Shown here: one piece after another, positions 17,063 to 25,220 of the stretch
How the letters are laid out: every line of letters starts with the position of its first letter
Numbering within the stretch: the stretch's first letter is position 1
Assembly: GCA_025927495.1 (NCBI GenBank)
Contig: JAICLH010000006.1
Location: 1 to 38,594, forward strand
Direction of reading: 5' to 3'
Length of the DNA: 38,594 nt
DNA from: Gemmatimonadaceae bacterium
GTDB taxonomy: Bacteria; Gemmatimonadota; Gemmatimonadetes; Gemmatimonadales; Gemmatimonadaceae
The notes under the pieces: generated by a model
Database searches by the model: none
Told to the model about the DNA's origin: nothing
Seen by the model: only the letters and a program-made list of their open reading frames with translations
Translations under genes and position numbers: made by a program

Positions 17063-19798
17063 CTACAGCCAGGCGTGGAAGCGACGGATATACCGGGTCT
17101 TCACGACCTGCGTGAGCAGCCCGTACGCCAATAGGATCGCGACCAGCCAGACGAAGTAGCTGCCCGGCAGCGGCGTCAGGCCCACGCGTTCGCCTAACGC
17201 AATGAACGGGAGCGCTATGCCGATGACCATGATGGTGGCGGTGAGCGCCAGCACCGGCCACGCGGCGCGGCTTTGCAGGAACGGCACTTTCGCGGTGCGA
17301 ATCATGTGCACGATGAGTGTTTGCGACAACAGCCCCTCGACGAACCAGGCCGATTGGAACAGCGCTTGGTGGCCCACGGCGTTCGCCTTGAATACGTACC
17401 ACATGATGAGAAACGTCGCGACGTCGAAAATCGAGCTGATGGGCCCGATGCACACCATGAACCGGCCGATGTCGTCCGCTTTCCAGATGCGCGGGCGCGC
17501 GAGATACTCGGCGTCCATGTCGTCGAACGGAATAGAGATCTGCGAGATGTCGTAGAGCAGGTTCTGGATGAGTAGTTGAATGGGCAGCATGGGCAGGAAC
17601 GGCAGGAACGCGCTCGCGATGAGGACGCTGAACACGTTCCCGAAGTTCGAGCTTGCCGTCATTTTGATGTACTTCATGATGTTGCCGAAGGTCTTGCGTC
17701 CCTCGAGCACGCCCTCCTCGAGCACCATCAAGCTCTTCTCGAGCAGGATGATGTCGGCGTATTCCTTGGCGATGTCGACCGCGGAGTCGACGGAGATGCC
17801 GACGTCGGCCTCGCGCAGCGCGCCGGCGTCGTTGATGCCGTCGCCGAGGAAGCCGACGGTGTGCCCGCGACTGCGGAGCGCGCCGACGATGCGCGTTTTC
17901 TGCGTGGGCGTGAGCTTGGCGAAGATCGTGGTGCGCGCGGCGAGGTCGGACAGGTCCTCATCCGACAGGTCCTCGAGCTCGGCGCCTAACGCAATGTCGC
18001 CCGGCTCGAGGCCGACGTCGTGGCACACCTTGCGCGCGATGACGTCGTTGTCGCCCGTGAGGATCTTCACCGTGACGCCGTGGTCGCGCAGCGCGGTGAG
18101 CGCGGGGCCCGCGGTTTCCTTGGGCGGATCGAGAAACCCGATGAAGCCGGCGAGCACGAGGGCCGACTCGTCGCTCACGCTGTACGCGCGTTCGCACACG
18201 GGAAATTCCCGGTACGCGACCGCGACCACGCGCAGTCCATCCTCGTTGAGCTCGCGCGCGAGATCGACCGCGCTCTCGGCGGCGTCCACCGTGAGCGGCG
18301 TGACGACCTCTTCATCGCGCACGTGCGTGCAGACCGCGAGGATCTCTTCCACGGCGCCCTTGGAGATGAGCACATGCGCAGTCTGCTTCTGCTCCACGAC
18401 AACCGACATGCGCTTGCGCGCGAAATCCCACGGGATCTCGTCGACCTTGCGGAAGTCGCGCTCGACGCGCAGCTCTTCGCTCAGGTCCTTGTGCTCGAGC
18501 ACCGCGCGATCGAGCAGGCTGCGCAACCCCGTCTGATAGGTGCTGTTCAGGTAGGCCAACGCGAGGACCGACTCATCGTCCTCGCCGACGACATTCAGGT
18601 GGCGCTCGAGGATGATGCGGTCCTGCGTGAGTGTCCCGGTCTTGTCGGTGCACAGCACGTCCATCGCGCCGAAATTCTGAATGGCGTTGAGGCGCTTGAC
18701 GATCGTCTTGTGGCGCGCCATCACCACCGCGCCCTTGGCGAGGTTGGCGGTCACGATCATCGGCAGCATCTCCGGCGTTAGGCCGACGGCCACGGCCACG
18801 CCGAAGAGGAACGCCTGCAGCCAATCGCCCTTGGACACGCCGTTGATCACGAAGACGATCGGCACCATGACGAGCATGAACCGGATGAGCAGCCAGCTCA
18901 CCTTGTTGACGCCGATGTCGAACGACGTGACGGGCCGGCGGCCGATGAGACTCCTGGCCATGGCGCCGAAGTACGTGCGATCGCCGGTCGCGACCACCAC
19001 CGCCGCCGCGGTGCCGCTCACGATCGACGTCCCGAGGAAGCCGATGTTGCGGAGCTCGCCTAACGTGATGCTGCCGGACACGACATTCACCGGCGCGTCG
19101 CCTTTCTCGACGGGCACGGCCTCGCCGGTGAGCGCCGATTGGCTCACGAACAAATCCTTGGCCGACAGGAAGCGCACGTCGGCGGGCACCATGTCGCCGG
19201 CGGACAGCGCGATCACGTCGCCCGGGACGAGCTCCTCGATGGGCACCTCGCGGCGGCGCGGGCGCGGCGATGGATCGTCCTCGGACGGCTCATCGGTGCG
19301 CTCGACGGTGGCACTCGTGCGCACCATCGCTTTGAGCGCGACCGCGGCGCGGTTGGATCGGAATTCTTGCAGGAATCGCAGCAGCGCGCTGATCGTGACC
19401 ATCACCGATATCACGATCACCGCTTTCACGTCTCCGGTGAGGTACGACACCACGCCGAGCACGGCGAGCACGCCGATGAATGGATTGATGAAGGCGTGCA
19501 CCAGTTGGACGTACCACGCCGGCTCCGTCTCGTGCGCGATCTCGTTGAGACCGATCTCGTCGCGGCGCTGCTCGGCGGCGGCGGCCGTTAGGCCGTGGCG
19601 GGTGGTGTCGAGACGCTCGAGCGCGGCGACCGCCGTCGCGCCGGCGTACACGAACAGCGCCTGCGCGCGAGGATCGCTCACGCCCACGACACCTGGATCG
19701 TTGGGCGCACGGCTGCCCGGGCGCAGGCGCAGCAGCTCGAGCGCCTGATCCGTCCATTGTGTGCCGCGCGCCCCGGGGCGCAGTGACGTCATCGGCAT
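17063..19798 (-). CDS. mgtA: Mg2+-transporting P-type ATPase (MgtA/MgtB type, P3B)
   Basis: A 911-residue inner-membrane ATPase for Mg2+ import. Core motifs: TGE (224-226) in the actuator domain, the phosphorylation site DKTGTLT at D385, KGA (480-482), TGDN (581-584) and GDGINDA (652-658). The TPEMLPMIV motif (341-349) in the fourth membrane helix is characteristic of MgtA/MgtB rather than Ca2+ or heavy-metal pumps. Cation_ATPase_N begins around residue 60, and six C-terminal helices follow residue 715. I start at ATG 19798, after a GGGAGGG ribosome-binding region; the longer frame up to 19927 would include the promoter and leader. It is followed after 4 bp by the racemase-family gene. A strong promoter and a leader hairpin lie upstream. 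Confidence 0.95.
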   Translation of the reverse strand: MPMTSLRPGARGTQWTDQALELLRLRPGSRAPNDPGVVGVSDPRAQALFVYAGATAVAALERLDTTRHGLTAAAAEQRRDEIGLNEIAHETEPAWYVQLVHAFINPFIGVLAVLGVVSYLTGDVKAVIVISVMVTISALLRFLQEFRSNRAAVALKAMVRTSATVERTDEPSEDDPSPRPRRREVPIEELVPGDVIALSAGDMVPADVRFLSAKDLFVSQSALTGEAVPVEKGDAPVNVVSGSITLGELRNIGFLGTSIVSGTAAAVVVATGDRTYFGAMARSLIGRRPVTSFDIGVNKVSWLLIRFMLVMVPIVFVINGVSKGDWLQAFLFGVAVAVGLTPEMLPMIVTANLAKGAVVMARHKTIVKRLNAIQNFGAMDVLCTDKTGTLTQDRIILERHLNVVGEDDESVLALAYLNSTYQTGLRSLLDRAVLEHKDLSEELRVERDFRKVDEIPWDFARKRMSVVVEQKQTAHVLISKGAVEEILAVCTHVRDEEVVTPLTVDAAESAVDLARELNEDGLRVVAVAYREFPVCERAYSVSDESALVLAGFIGFLDPPKETAGPALTALRDHGVTVKILTGDNDVIARKVCHDVGLEPGDIALGAELEDLSDEDLSDLAARTTIFAKLTPTQKTRIVGALRSRGHTVGFLGDGINDAGALREADVGISVDSAVDIAKEYADIILLEKSLMVLEEGVLEGRKTFGNIMKYIKMTASSNFGNVFSVLIASAFLPFLPMLPIQLLIQNLLYDISQISIPFDDMDAEYLARPRIWKADDIGRFMVCIGPISSIFDVATFLIMWYVFKANAVGHQALFQSAWFVEGLLSQTLIVHMIRTAKVPFLQSRAAWPVLALTATIMVIGIALPFIALGERVGLTPLPGSYFVWLVAILLAYGLLTQVVKTRYIRRFHAWL

Positions 19799-19827
19799 CG
19801 CGAGCAACCCTCCCTCAACAACACAAC

Positions 19828-19860
19828 GGCCCCATCGCCCGAGAGTGAGCGAAGGGGGCC
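19828..19860 (-). promoter_or_regulatory. Hairpin in the mgtA 5' leader
   Basis: GGCCCC (19855-19860 read on the minus strand) pairs with GGGGCC (19828-19833), enclosing inner GC-rich sequence, in the predicted 88-nt leader just before the mgtA ribosome-binding region. Enteric mgtA leaders sense Mg2+, and M-box riboswitches are about 170 nt. This leader is too short for an M-box and no M-box signature was seen, so a regulatory role is only a possibility. Confidence 0.3.
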
Positions 19861-19892
19861 GATCGGCGCACGGCCCGATGCGCCGGCGCGCA

Positions 19893-19921
19893 GCATAACC
19901 CCGGGCTCCGATGGGTGTCAA
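19893..19921 (-). promoter_or_regulatory. Strong candidate sigma70 promoter for mgtA
   Basis: On the minus strand a perfect -35 TTGACA (19916-19921), a 17-bp spacer and -10 TTATGC (19893-19898) face mgtA. Transcription would start near 19886. Confidence 0.6.
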
Positions 19922-20025
19922 CCGCACGCGCTACAGCCAACGAGTTGGATGCGTTCGGTGTATGTATGATGCATGCTCACGCGACGCGCGCGCGTCGCCC
20001 CGATGGCTCGAGCTGGAGATGATCG

Positions 20026-20562
20026 ATGCGACGGATGACCCTGCTGACACTCGCGAGCGTCGCGGCGGCCACGCTTGCCTTCGGGCCGGGCGTGGCTGCG
20101 GCCCAAGGATATCCCGGCGGCGGCGGCATGGGTGGAATGGGTGGCATGGGACGACGCGGCATGGATGGCGGCCGCCCCGGAGGACATCGCCAGATGTCCG
20201 AAGACGACACGCAAAAGCGCTTCGAGGACATGGCAGCGCTCAAGCCGGCGTTCAAGGACATCAAGCTCCAAGACGCGCAAAAGGACACGCTCCAGAAAAT
20301 CGAGAAGGCGTATCGTCCGCAGCTCGGTGACTACGGACGCGCATTGTGGACGCTCCTGCAGAACGGCGCCGATCCGGATTCGGCCACATCACTGCGCAAC
20401 GGCGCGCGCCAATTGCGCGACCAGGAGCTCGCTGAAGCGCGCGGACTGCTGACCACGGACCAACAACCGAAGTTCGACGACAACGTGGCGAAGATTCATG
20501 CCGATGAAGCCAAGCGCGACGAACAGATGCGCTCGCGCATGGGTGGCAACAACGGCCCCTGA
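20026..20562 (+). CDS. Periplasmic Spy/CpxP-like protein
   Basis: A 178-residue exported protein. The signal peptide (MRRMTLLTL, Ala-rich core, cleavage near AAAQ at 26-27) is followed by a Gly/Met-rich stretch (GGMGGMGGMGRRGM) and then charged amphipathic helices, with DAQKDTLQKIEKAYRP and LLTTDQQPKFDDNVAKI at the positions of LTxxQ-type motifs. This resembles Spy/CpxP/ZraP-type envelope proteins, which act as chaperones or metal-linked stress proteins, but similarity by eye is modest. The ATG follows GGAGATG. The gene lies 180 bp before the ECF sigma gene on the same strand, so it may be part of, or a target of, that module. Confidence 0.7.
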   Translation: MRRMTLLTLASVAAATLAFGPGVAAAQGYPGGGGMGGMGGMGRRGMDGGRPGGHRQMSEDDTQKRFEDMAALKPAFKDIKLQDAQKDTLQKIEKAYRPQLGDYGRALWTLLQNGADPDSATSLRNGARQLRDQELAEARGLLTTDQQPKFDDNVAKIHADEAKRDEQMRSRMGGNNGP

Positions 20563-20742
20563 CGCCCAACGCTCTGGTCCGCCAGCCGGTATAGCATCGG
20601 GAGCGGCCGAACGTTGTCGGCCGCGGATCGAGCGTCGCTCCTGGAGAGGCAAGCGTCGAAGGTGTCGTGCACATTGGCAGTCGAATCCGCGCCGGTGTGG
20701 CGCGTCGCAGCCGGCGTGAGCGCGTTGGTGGAATCGAGCGCC

Positions 20743-21324
20743 GTGCAGCCGTCGGACAGCGAGCGCACCGTCGCCGAAGAAGCGGCGATTCTGGCGCGGG
20801 TGCAGCGCGGGGATGTGGCGGCATTCGACCTGATCGTGCGCCGCTACCTCCGCCGCGCGTTCGCGATCGCGTACCGTGTGTTAGGCCATCGCGAAGACGC
20901 CGAGGATCTGGTGCAGGACGCGTTTCTCACCGCGCTCGAGCGGATCGCGTCGTTCGACCTGTCTCGGCCGTTCGGCCCATGGTTCTTTCGCATCGTCGTG
21001 AACCGCGGACTCAACGCGCGGAAAGCGCGCGCGATCCGTCGCACGGAGGAAATGCCGACGGACACGTTGGAGGCGGCGCAGCCGTCGCCGGCAGGCATGT
21101 ACGAGCGGACGGAGATTCGCGAGCGATTCCAGGCGGCGCTCGCCGGGTTGTCGCAGCGCCAGCGGTTGATTGTCGAGTTGGCGGACATCGACGGGATGTC
21201 GGGCGTCGAGATCGCTGCACTGTTGGGCGTATCACAAGGGACGGTGCGGTGGCACCTCCACATGGCGCGGCACGCGTTGCGCAAGGCACTGGCGCCGTTG
21301 CGCGGAGAACGAACCCATGAGTGA
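20743..21324 (+). CDS. ECF-type RNA polymerase sigma factor
   Basis: About 193 residues with the start used here. Region 2 is clear: GDVAAFDLIVRRYLRRAFAI, then GHREDAEDLVQDAFL, the core-binding and -10 recognition part. Region 4 follows: LSQRQRLIVELADIDGMSG and EIAALLGVSQGTVRWHLH, the helix-turn-helix for the -35. The sigma would direct core polymerase to envelope or metal-stress promoters. The start is uncertain: the frame is open from TTG 20614, with GTG 20662 and GTG 20743 as other choices. The last gives a normal length and has GGTGGA upstream. The gene overlaps the next, anti-sigma-like gene by 8 nt, the usual sigma/anti-sigma arrangement. Confidence 0.93.
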   Translation: MQPSDSERTVAEEAAILARVQRGDVAAFDLIVRRYLRRAFAIAYRVLGHREDAEDLVQDAFLTALERIASFDLSRPFGPWFFRIVVNRGLNARKARAIRRTEEMPTDTLEAAQPSPAGMYERTEIRERFQAALAGLSQRQRLIVELADIDGMSGVEIAALLGVSQGTVRWHLHMARHALRKALAPLRGERTHE

Positions 21325-21706
21325 CGACTTTCACGACGAACTGGACGCGGAGCTTGCGGCGCATCTCGCGCGCGCGGCGGGTAAGCCGCCGTACGACGAG
21401 GTGGACTGGGACGCGTTGGCCCGTCGCATCCACGCCGGGGCGTTAGGCGGGCGCGTGGTCGTGGCGCGGCGGCGCTGGTGGGAGCACGCCGCGCTGTGGA
21501 CGCGCGCGGCAATCCCGCTGGCGGTGGCCGCGGGGATCGCGGCCGTGGCGTTGATCTCGCTCGATCGGTCGGCGACGGAGTCGGTCGAACCGGGGGGAAC
21601 GTTGATCGAAGCGGTGACCGGCGTGGCCTCGGATCAGGATGTCGCGGTGTCGATGGTGGGTCAGCCCACGACAGCATCGTTCGCCGCCGAGGTGCTCGCG
21701 CAATGA
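21317..21706 (+). CDS. Anti-sigma-like single-pass membrane protein
   Basis: A 129-residue protein encoded directly after, and overlapping, the sigma gene. Residues 1-50 form a charged cytoplasmic helix-rich part (DELDAELAAHLARA, DWDALARRI). WWEHAALW precedes one membrane helix (about 63-81, AAIPLAVAAGIAAVAL), and the rest would be periplasmic. Position and topology suggest it holds the sigma factor at the membrane. It lacks the HxxxCxxC zinc motif of ZAS anti-sigmas, so it is closer in style to CnrY-like or other non-zinc types. The ATG follows CGGAG. It ends in an ATGA overlap with the next gene. Confidence 0.75.
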   Translation: MSDDFHDELDAELAAHLARAAGKPPYDEVDWDALARRIHAGALGGRVVVARRRWWEHAALWTRAAIPLAVAAGIAAVALISLDRSATESVEPGGTLIEAVTGVASDQDVAVSMVGQPTTASFAAEVLAQ

Positions 21707-22161
21707 CGGACCCGCGCGGGGATCGACCGGACGGCGGCTTTTCGCCGCGTGCGATGGCGGCGGTGGTGGTGTGCGTGACGCTGATCGCCGGGATTCTCGT
21801 CGGCATCGGGCTCGACCGGGCGTTCTTCCGGCCGAGGCATGGCCCGTTCGGGCGGTTCGCGATCATCCGCGGCGGGCCTAACGCAGATAGCGCGCGGATG
21901 CGCATGCGCGCGGACTTTGCACGCCAACTCCACCTGACGCCGGATCAGCAGGCGCGCATCGACACGATCCTCGAGCGGCGGATGGCGGTGCTGGATTCGA
22001 TTCGCAAAACGACGATGCCGCAAATCCGCACGCTCATCGGCGCGACGCAAGCGCAGATCGACAGCGTCTTGACGCCGGAACAGCGTGAGACGTTCCAGTC
22101 ACTGCGGCAGCACCGACGCGGCCGCCGATTCCGGCCCGACAGCGGCGGGTACCGACCCTGA
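21703..22161 (+). CDS. Membrane-anchored Spy/CnrX-like periplasmic sensor or chaperone
   Basis: A 152-residue protein with an N-terminal membrane anchor (about 18-36, AMAAVVVCVTLIAGILVG) and a periplasmic helical hairpin bearing two LTxxQ-type motifs (LTPDQQARID and LTPEQRETF). This is the pattern of the Spy/CpxP/ZraP/CnrX group. In the Cnr and Ncc systems, CnrX-type proteins sit in the same operon as the sigma and anti-sigma and sense Ni/Co. The gene order here matches that logic but the metal is unknown. No clear His cluster is seen; Met (RMRMR) is present. Translation is coupled to the anti-sigma gene by ATGA. It converges with the hydroxylase gene, 6 bp apart. Confidence 0.75.
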   Translation: MTDPRGDRPDGGFSPRAMAAVVVCVTLIAGILVGIGLDRAFFRPRHGPFGRFAIIRGGPNADSARMRMRADFARQLHLTPDQQARIDTILERRMAVLDSIRKTTMPQIRTLIGATQAQIDSVLTPEQRETFQSLRQHRRGRRFRPDSGGYRP

Positions 22162-22167
22162 CGACGC

Positions 22168-24342
22168 CTAACGGGAGCCGGCGCCCGACGCCGCGGCGAA
22201 CTTGATGCCCGTGGGCGCCATGGGCAGCGCGCGCAACCGGACGCCGGTCGCCTCGAAGATCGCCGCGGCGACCGCGGGCGCCAGCGCCATGATCGGTGCT
22301 TCGCCCGCGCCCATCGACGGCTCGTCGGGCCGGTCCACCAGCACCACGTCGATGGCCGGCACGTCGCTGAATCGCGGCACGCGGTATTCCGCCAGGTGTG
22401 CATTGCGAATCACACCGTGGTCGAACTCGATGCTCTCGAAAAGCGCGCCGCCAATGCCCTGCACCAGTGCACCGGAAATCTGGTTGCGCAGACCATCGGG
22501 GTTCACGATCGCGCCGCAGTCGAACGCCGTCACTGCGCGCACGATGCGCACCTCGCCGGAACCGCGGTCCACCGAGACTTCGGCGCACGTCGCCACGTAG
22601 CCGCCTTTCTCGAAGCCGCACGCCACGCCCACGCCGTGGCCTGCTTGACGGTTGCTGCCCGGCCATCCGAATCGGTCGGCGGCTTTCTGCAGCACATCGC
22701 GCAAGCGCGGATCGTCGATGTTCTTGAGCCGGAACGCGACGGGATCCATCTCGACCATGCGCGCCAGCTCGCTCACGTGCGACTCGCGCGCGAAATGATT
22801 GGCCGTTGCCGCGAGCGCGCGGTATGAGCCCTGGCGCAGCGGCGACACCGACGGATGGAACGTGACGCGTTGATTGGCGATGGCGTACCAGGGCCTGATG
22901 GCGGCGGGGCCCGAGTTGTAGTTGTCGAAGGTCCACGCGGTAATGAGCCCGTTCGCATCGACGCCGGCGTCGACGTCAATGACGCCGGCCGGGCGGAAGT
23001 ACGCCCAACGGAATTCTTCCTCGCGTGTCCACACGAGCTTGACGGGGCGGCCGATTCTTTGGGCGAGGCGCGCGGCCTCGACCGCGGCTTCGCCGGTGTG
23101 CTTGCCGCCGTACCCGGAGCCGGTGTCGGGCACGATGACCCGCACACGATCGTTCGGCATTGCGACCGCTTGTGCGACCTGGTCGCGCACGGCAAACGGG
23201 CGCTGCGTGCCGGTCCACACTGTGAGGCGGTCGCCGCCGGCCTCGTGCGTGAACTGGGCGAGCGCGGCGCGGGGCTCGAGCGGAACGTGCGCGATGTACG
23301 CCACCGTATACGATTGCGTGAGGCGGTGGGGCGCGGCCGCGAGCGCGGCGGTCACGTCGCCGCGCTCGAACGGTTCCGTGGAACCGCCTTCGTGTCCGGG
23401 GCCGGCTTCCTGCGCTGGCGTATGGCGGAGGTAGTCGTAGATGTCCCGCGACGACGGCGCCGCACCGGGTGCCGGCGTCCACGTGGCGCGCAGCGCGCCT
23501 AACGCTTTGGCGGCCGCGGCCGCCGAGGGCGCCGTGACGCCGACGAAGTCGCCGTCGCGTGTGACCACCACGCCCGGCATCGTCTGCGCCGCGCTCGCAT
23601 CCAGCGATGCCAGCGTGGCGCCTAGCGAAGGCGCGCGCAACATCTTCGCGTACTGCATGTTCGGCACGCGCATGTCCGACGTGTACTGGTGCCGTCCCGT
23701 GACGAGGTCGCGCGCGCCGACGCGGGGCGCGGACGTGCCGGCCACCGTCCAATGCGGCTTGGGGGTGAGCGCGACATCGTCGCTCACCGTTGCCGTGATC
23801 GCGCGCCCTGCGGTCAGCTCGCCGTAGCGCAGGGAGTGGCCGGTGCGCGGATCGGTGACGCGTCCGTCGGCCGCCGTTAGGCCGCCGTGGTCGACGTGCC
23901 AGCGCGCGCCAGCCAGCGCGACGAGGCGCTCGCGCGCGGTCGCGGCGACCTTGCGGAGCTGCGTGCCCATCTGCGGCGTCGAGCGGCTGCCGAAGGTACC
24001 CATGTCGAACGGCGTCAGCATCGTGTCGCCCATGACGAGCCGAATGGATGACAGCGGCACGCGCAGCTCTTCGGCCACTTCCTGGGCGAGCGAGGTGCGG
24101 ATGCCCTGGCCAAACTCGACCTTGCCGGTGAACACCGTCACGGCGCCGTTGTGGTCGATGTGCAGCCATGCGTTCACGTCTTCCGGGATCTGCGGCGCGC
24201 CCGGCGCCGCCTCGGTTAGGCGGGCACCGAGCGCGGGCGCCGCCAGGGCGTCGCGCGTCACGAGCACCACCAGGAGGCCGCCACCCAGCATCTTCAAGAA
24301 CTCCCGGCGCGATGCGCCTTCGGATTGGTCGCGCGTGATCAC
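22168..24342 (-). CDS. Molybdenum hydroxylase large subunit (xanthine dehydrogenase/isoquinoline 1-oxidoreductase family)
   Basis: A 724-residue Mo-cofactor subunit. A Tat signal (SRREFLKMLGGG) marks export to the periplasm. Family blocks include GKVEFGQGIRTSLAQ, GDTMLTPFDMGTFGSRST, TGSGYGGKHTGEA, SYRALAATANHFARES, GGYVATCAEV, DCGAIVNPDGLRNQ and the catalytic glutamate E681 in GAGEAPI. Exported two-subunit enzymes of this kind (IorAB-like, nicotinate or aldehyde oxidising) feed electrons to cytochromes. The substrate is not predictable, and no separate FAD subunit is present. The start is GTG 24342, overlapping the small subunit stop (GTGA). The stop TAG lies in a GTTAGGC heptamer. Confidence 0.93.
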   Translation of the reverse strand: MITRDQSEGASRREFLKMLGGGLLVVLVTRDALAAPALGARLTEAAPGAPQIPEDVNAWLHIDHNGAVTVFTGKVEFGQGIRTSLAQEVAEELRVPLSSIRLVMGDTMLTPFDMGTFGSRSTPQMGTQLRKVAATARERLVALAGARWHVDHGGLTAADGRVTDPRTGHSLRYGELTAGRAITATVSDDVALTPKPHWTVAGTSAPRVGARDLVTGRHQYTSDMRVPNMQYAKMLRAPSLGATLASLDASAAQTMPGVVVTRDGDFVGVTAPSAAAAAKALGALRATWTPAPGAAPSSRDIYDYLRHTPAQEAGPGHEGGSTEPFERGDVTAALAAAPHRLTQSYTVAYIAHVPLEPRAALAQFTHEAGGDRLTVWTGTQRPFAVRDQVAQAVAMPNDRVRVIVPDTGSGYGGKHTGEAAVEAARLAQRIGRPVKLVWTREEEFRWAYFRPAGVIDVDAGVDANGLITAWTFDNYNSGPAAIRPWYAIANQRVTFHPSVSPLRQGSYRALAATANHFARESHVSELARMVEMDPVAFRLKNIDDPRLRDVLQKAADRFGWPGSNRQAGHGVGVACGFEKGGYVATCAEVSVDRGSGEVRIVRAVTAFDCGAIVNPDGLRNQISGALVQGIGGALFESIEFDHGVIRNAHLAEYRVPRFSDVPAIDVVLVDRPDEPSMGAGEAPIMALAPAVAAAIFEATGVRLRALPMAPTGIKFAAASGAGSR

Positions 24343-24815
24343 GGCCGCGACTCCCCGCCGCCGGCCGCGGCCGCGCGCCTAACGGCCGCGACGATGCGCG
24401 GATACGTGCCGCAGCGACAGACGTTGGTCTCCAGCCCCTGCGCGATCTCGCCCGCGGTCGGCTGCGGATTCGCGCGCAGCAGCGCCACGCCGGCCATGAT
24501 CATCCCCGGCGTGCAGTACGCGCACTGGAACGCCTGCTCGTCGAGAAAAGCCTGCTGCACCGGATGCAGATGGCCGTCGTGCTCCAGTCCTTCGATGGTG
24601 GTGATCTTCGCACCTGCCGCCGACTGCGCCGGTACCGTGCACGACGCCACCGCGTGCGAGCCGACAAGGACCATGCACGCGCCGCACCGGCCCTCGCCGC
24701 ATCCGTATTTCGTTCCCGTAAGGCCGAGCTCGTCTCGCAGCACGTCGAGCAGCGTCTGTGATGGATCGATGTCCACCGAGTGGCGACTGCCGTTTACGTC
24801 GAGGTCGATGCGCAT
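24339..24815 (-). CDS. [2Fe-2S] small subunit of the molybdenum hydroxylase
   Basis: A 158-residue two-cluster iron-sulfur subunit. The plant-type cluster uses C39, C44, C47 and C59 (GCGEGRCGAC). The second cluster uses C98, C101, C133 and C135 (CAYCTPGM, CRCGTYPRI). It passes electrons from the Mo site to the acceptor. The ATG at 24815 follows GAGACGAGG; a longer upstream frame runs into the inverted-repeat element and is spurious. It has no signal peptide, so it would be carried out with the Tat-tagged large subunit, as usual for IorA-type enzymes. Confidence 0.94.
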   Translation of the reverse strand: MRIDLDVNGSRHSVDIDPSQTLLDVLRDELGLTGTKYGCGEGRCGACMVLVGSHAVASCTVPAQSAAGAKITTIEGLEHDGHLHPVQQAFLDEQAFQCAYCTPGMIMAGVALLRANPQPTAGEIAQGLETNVCRCGTYPRIVAAVRRAAAAGGGESRP

Positions 24816-24910
24816 GCCTCGTCTCTGGTGTGGTCCGCTATCGCAAGCATATCGCGTGCACCGCGGGCGCCGCAACGCGGCGCAGTTTCGGATCCCAGGA
24901 GTCAGAGACA

Positions 24911-25160
24911 AGAGGGAAGCGGGAAGCGCTCGCTGCGCTCGCTGGGGGAAGCGCTGCGCTTGGGGAAGCGGCGGCGACGCCGCCTGAGGGAGCGGAAGGA
25001 CATCAGTTGCCTCTGGATGGAGGGTGCCGCATCGCGGGACACGCGCATGGCACTCTCGTCGCGCAGACCATCGATGTTGTTCCACTCCCTCAGGCGGCGT
25101 CGCCGCCGCTTCCCCCAGCGCAGCGCTTCCCCAAGCGAGCGCCAGCGAGCGCTTCCCTCT
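24911..25160. repeat. Palindromic dispersed repeat element, complete copy
   Basis: Two nearly identical arms of about 80 bp (24911-24996 and 25081-25160) lie as inverted repeats around an 84-bp spacer, inside a 405-bp gene-free gap (24816-25220). Each arm is built from GGGGAAGCG units, each followed by a short self-complementary run such as AAGCGCTGCGCTT or GGCGGCGACGCCGCC. The whole could fold into one long cruciform or RNA hairpin with side hairpins. A third arm with matching spacer sequence occurs at 38485-38594, so this is a repeat family. No transposase is present; Arg/Ser-rich frames across it look spurious. It could be a non-autonomous mobile element, an RNA gene or a structural repeat. 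Confidence 0.85.
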
Positions 25161-25220
25161 TCCCCCGGGGTGCCCGCGATCAGCAACGCACACGCGGGCT
25201 CCTAACCCGGCGGCCTGCCG

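Noticed and set aside
19799-19927. An M-box Mg2+ riboswitch or an N-terminal extension of mgtA
   Set aside because: The leader after the promoter is only about 88 nt, too short for an M-box, and the extended frame would run across the promoter.
24902-25186. An Arg/Ser-rich protein frame covering the inverted-repeat element (and a like frame at 38362-38571)
   Set aside because: The residues follow from the repeat units read in one frame; the arms give similar peptides on both strands, and there is no start signal. Repeat DNA explains it better.
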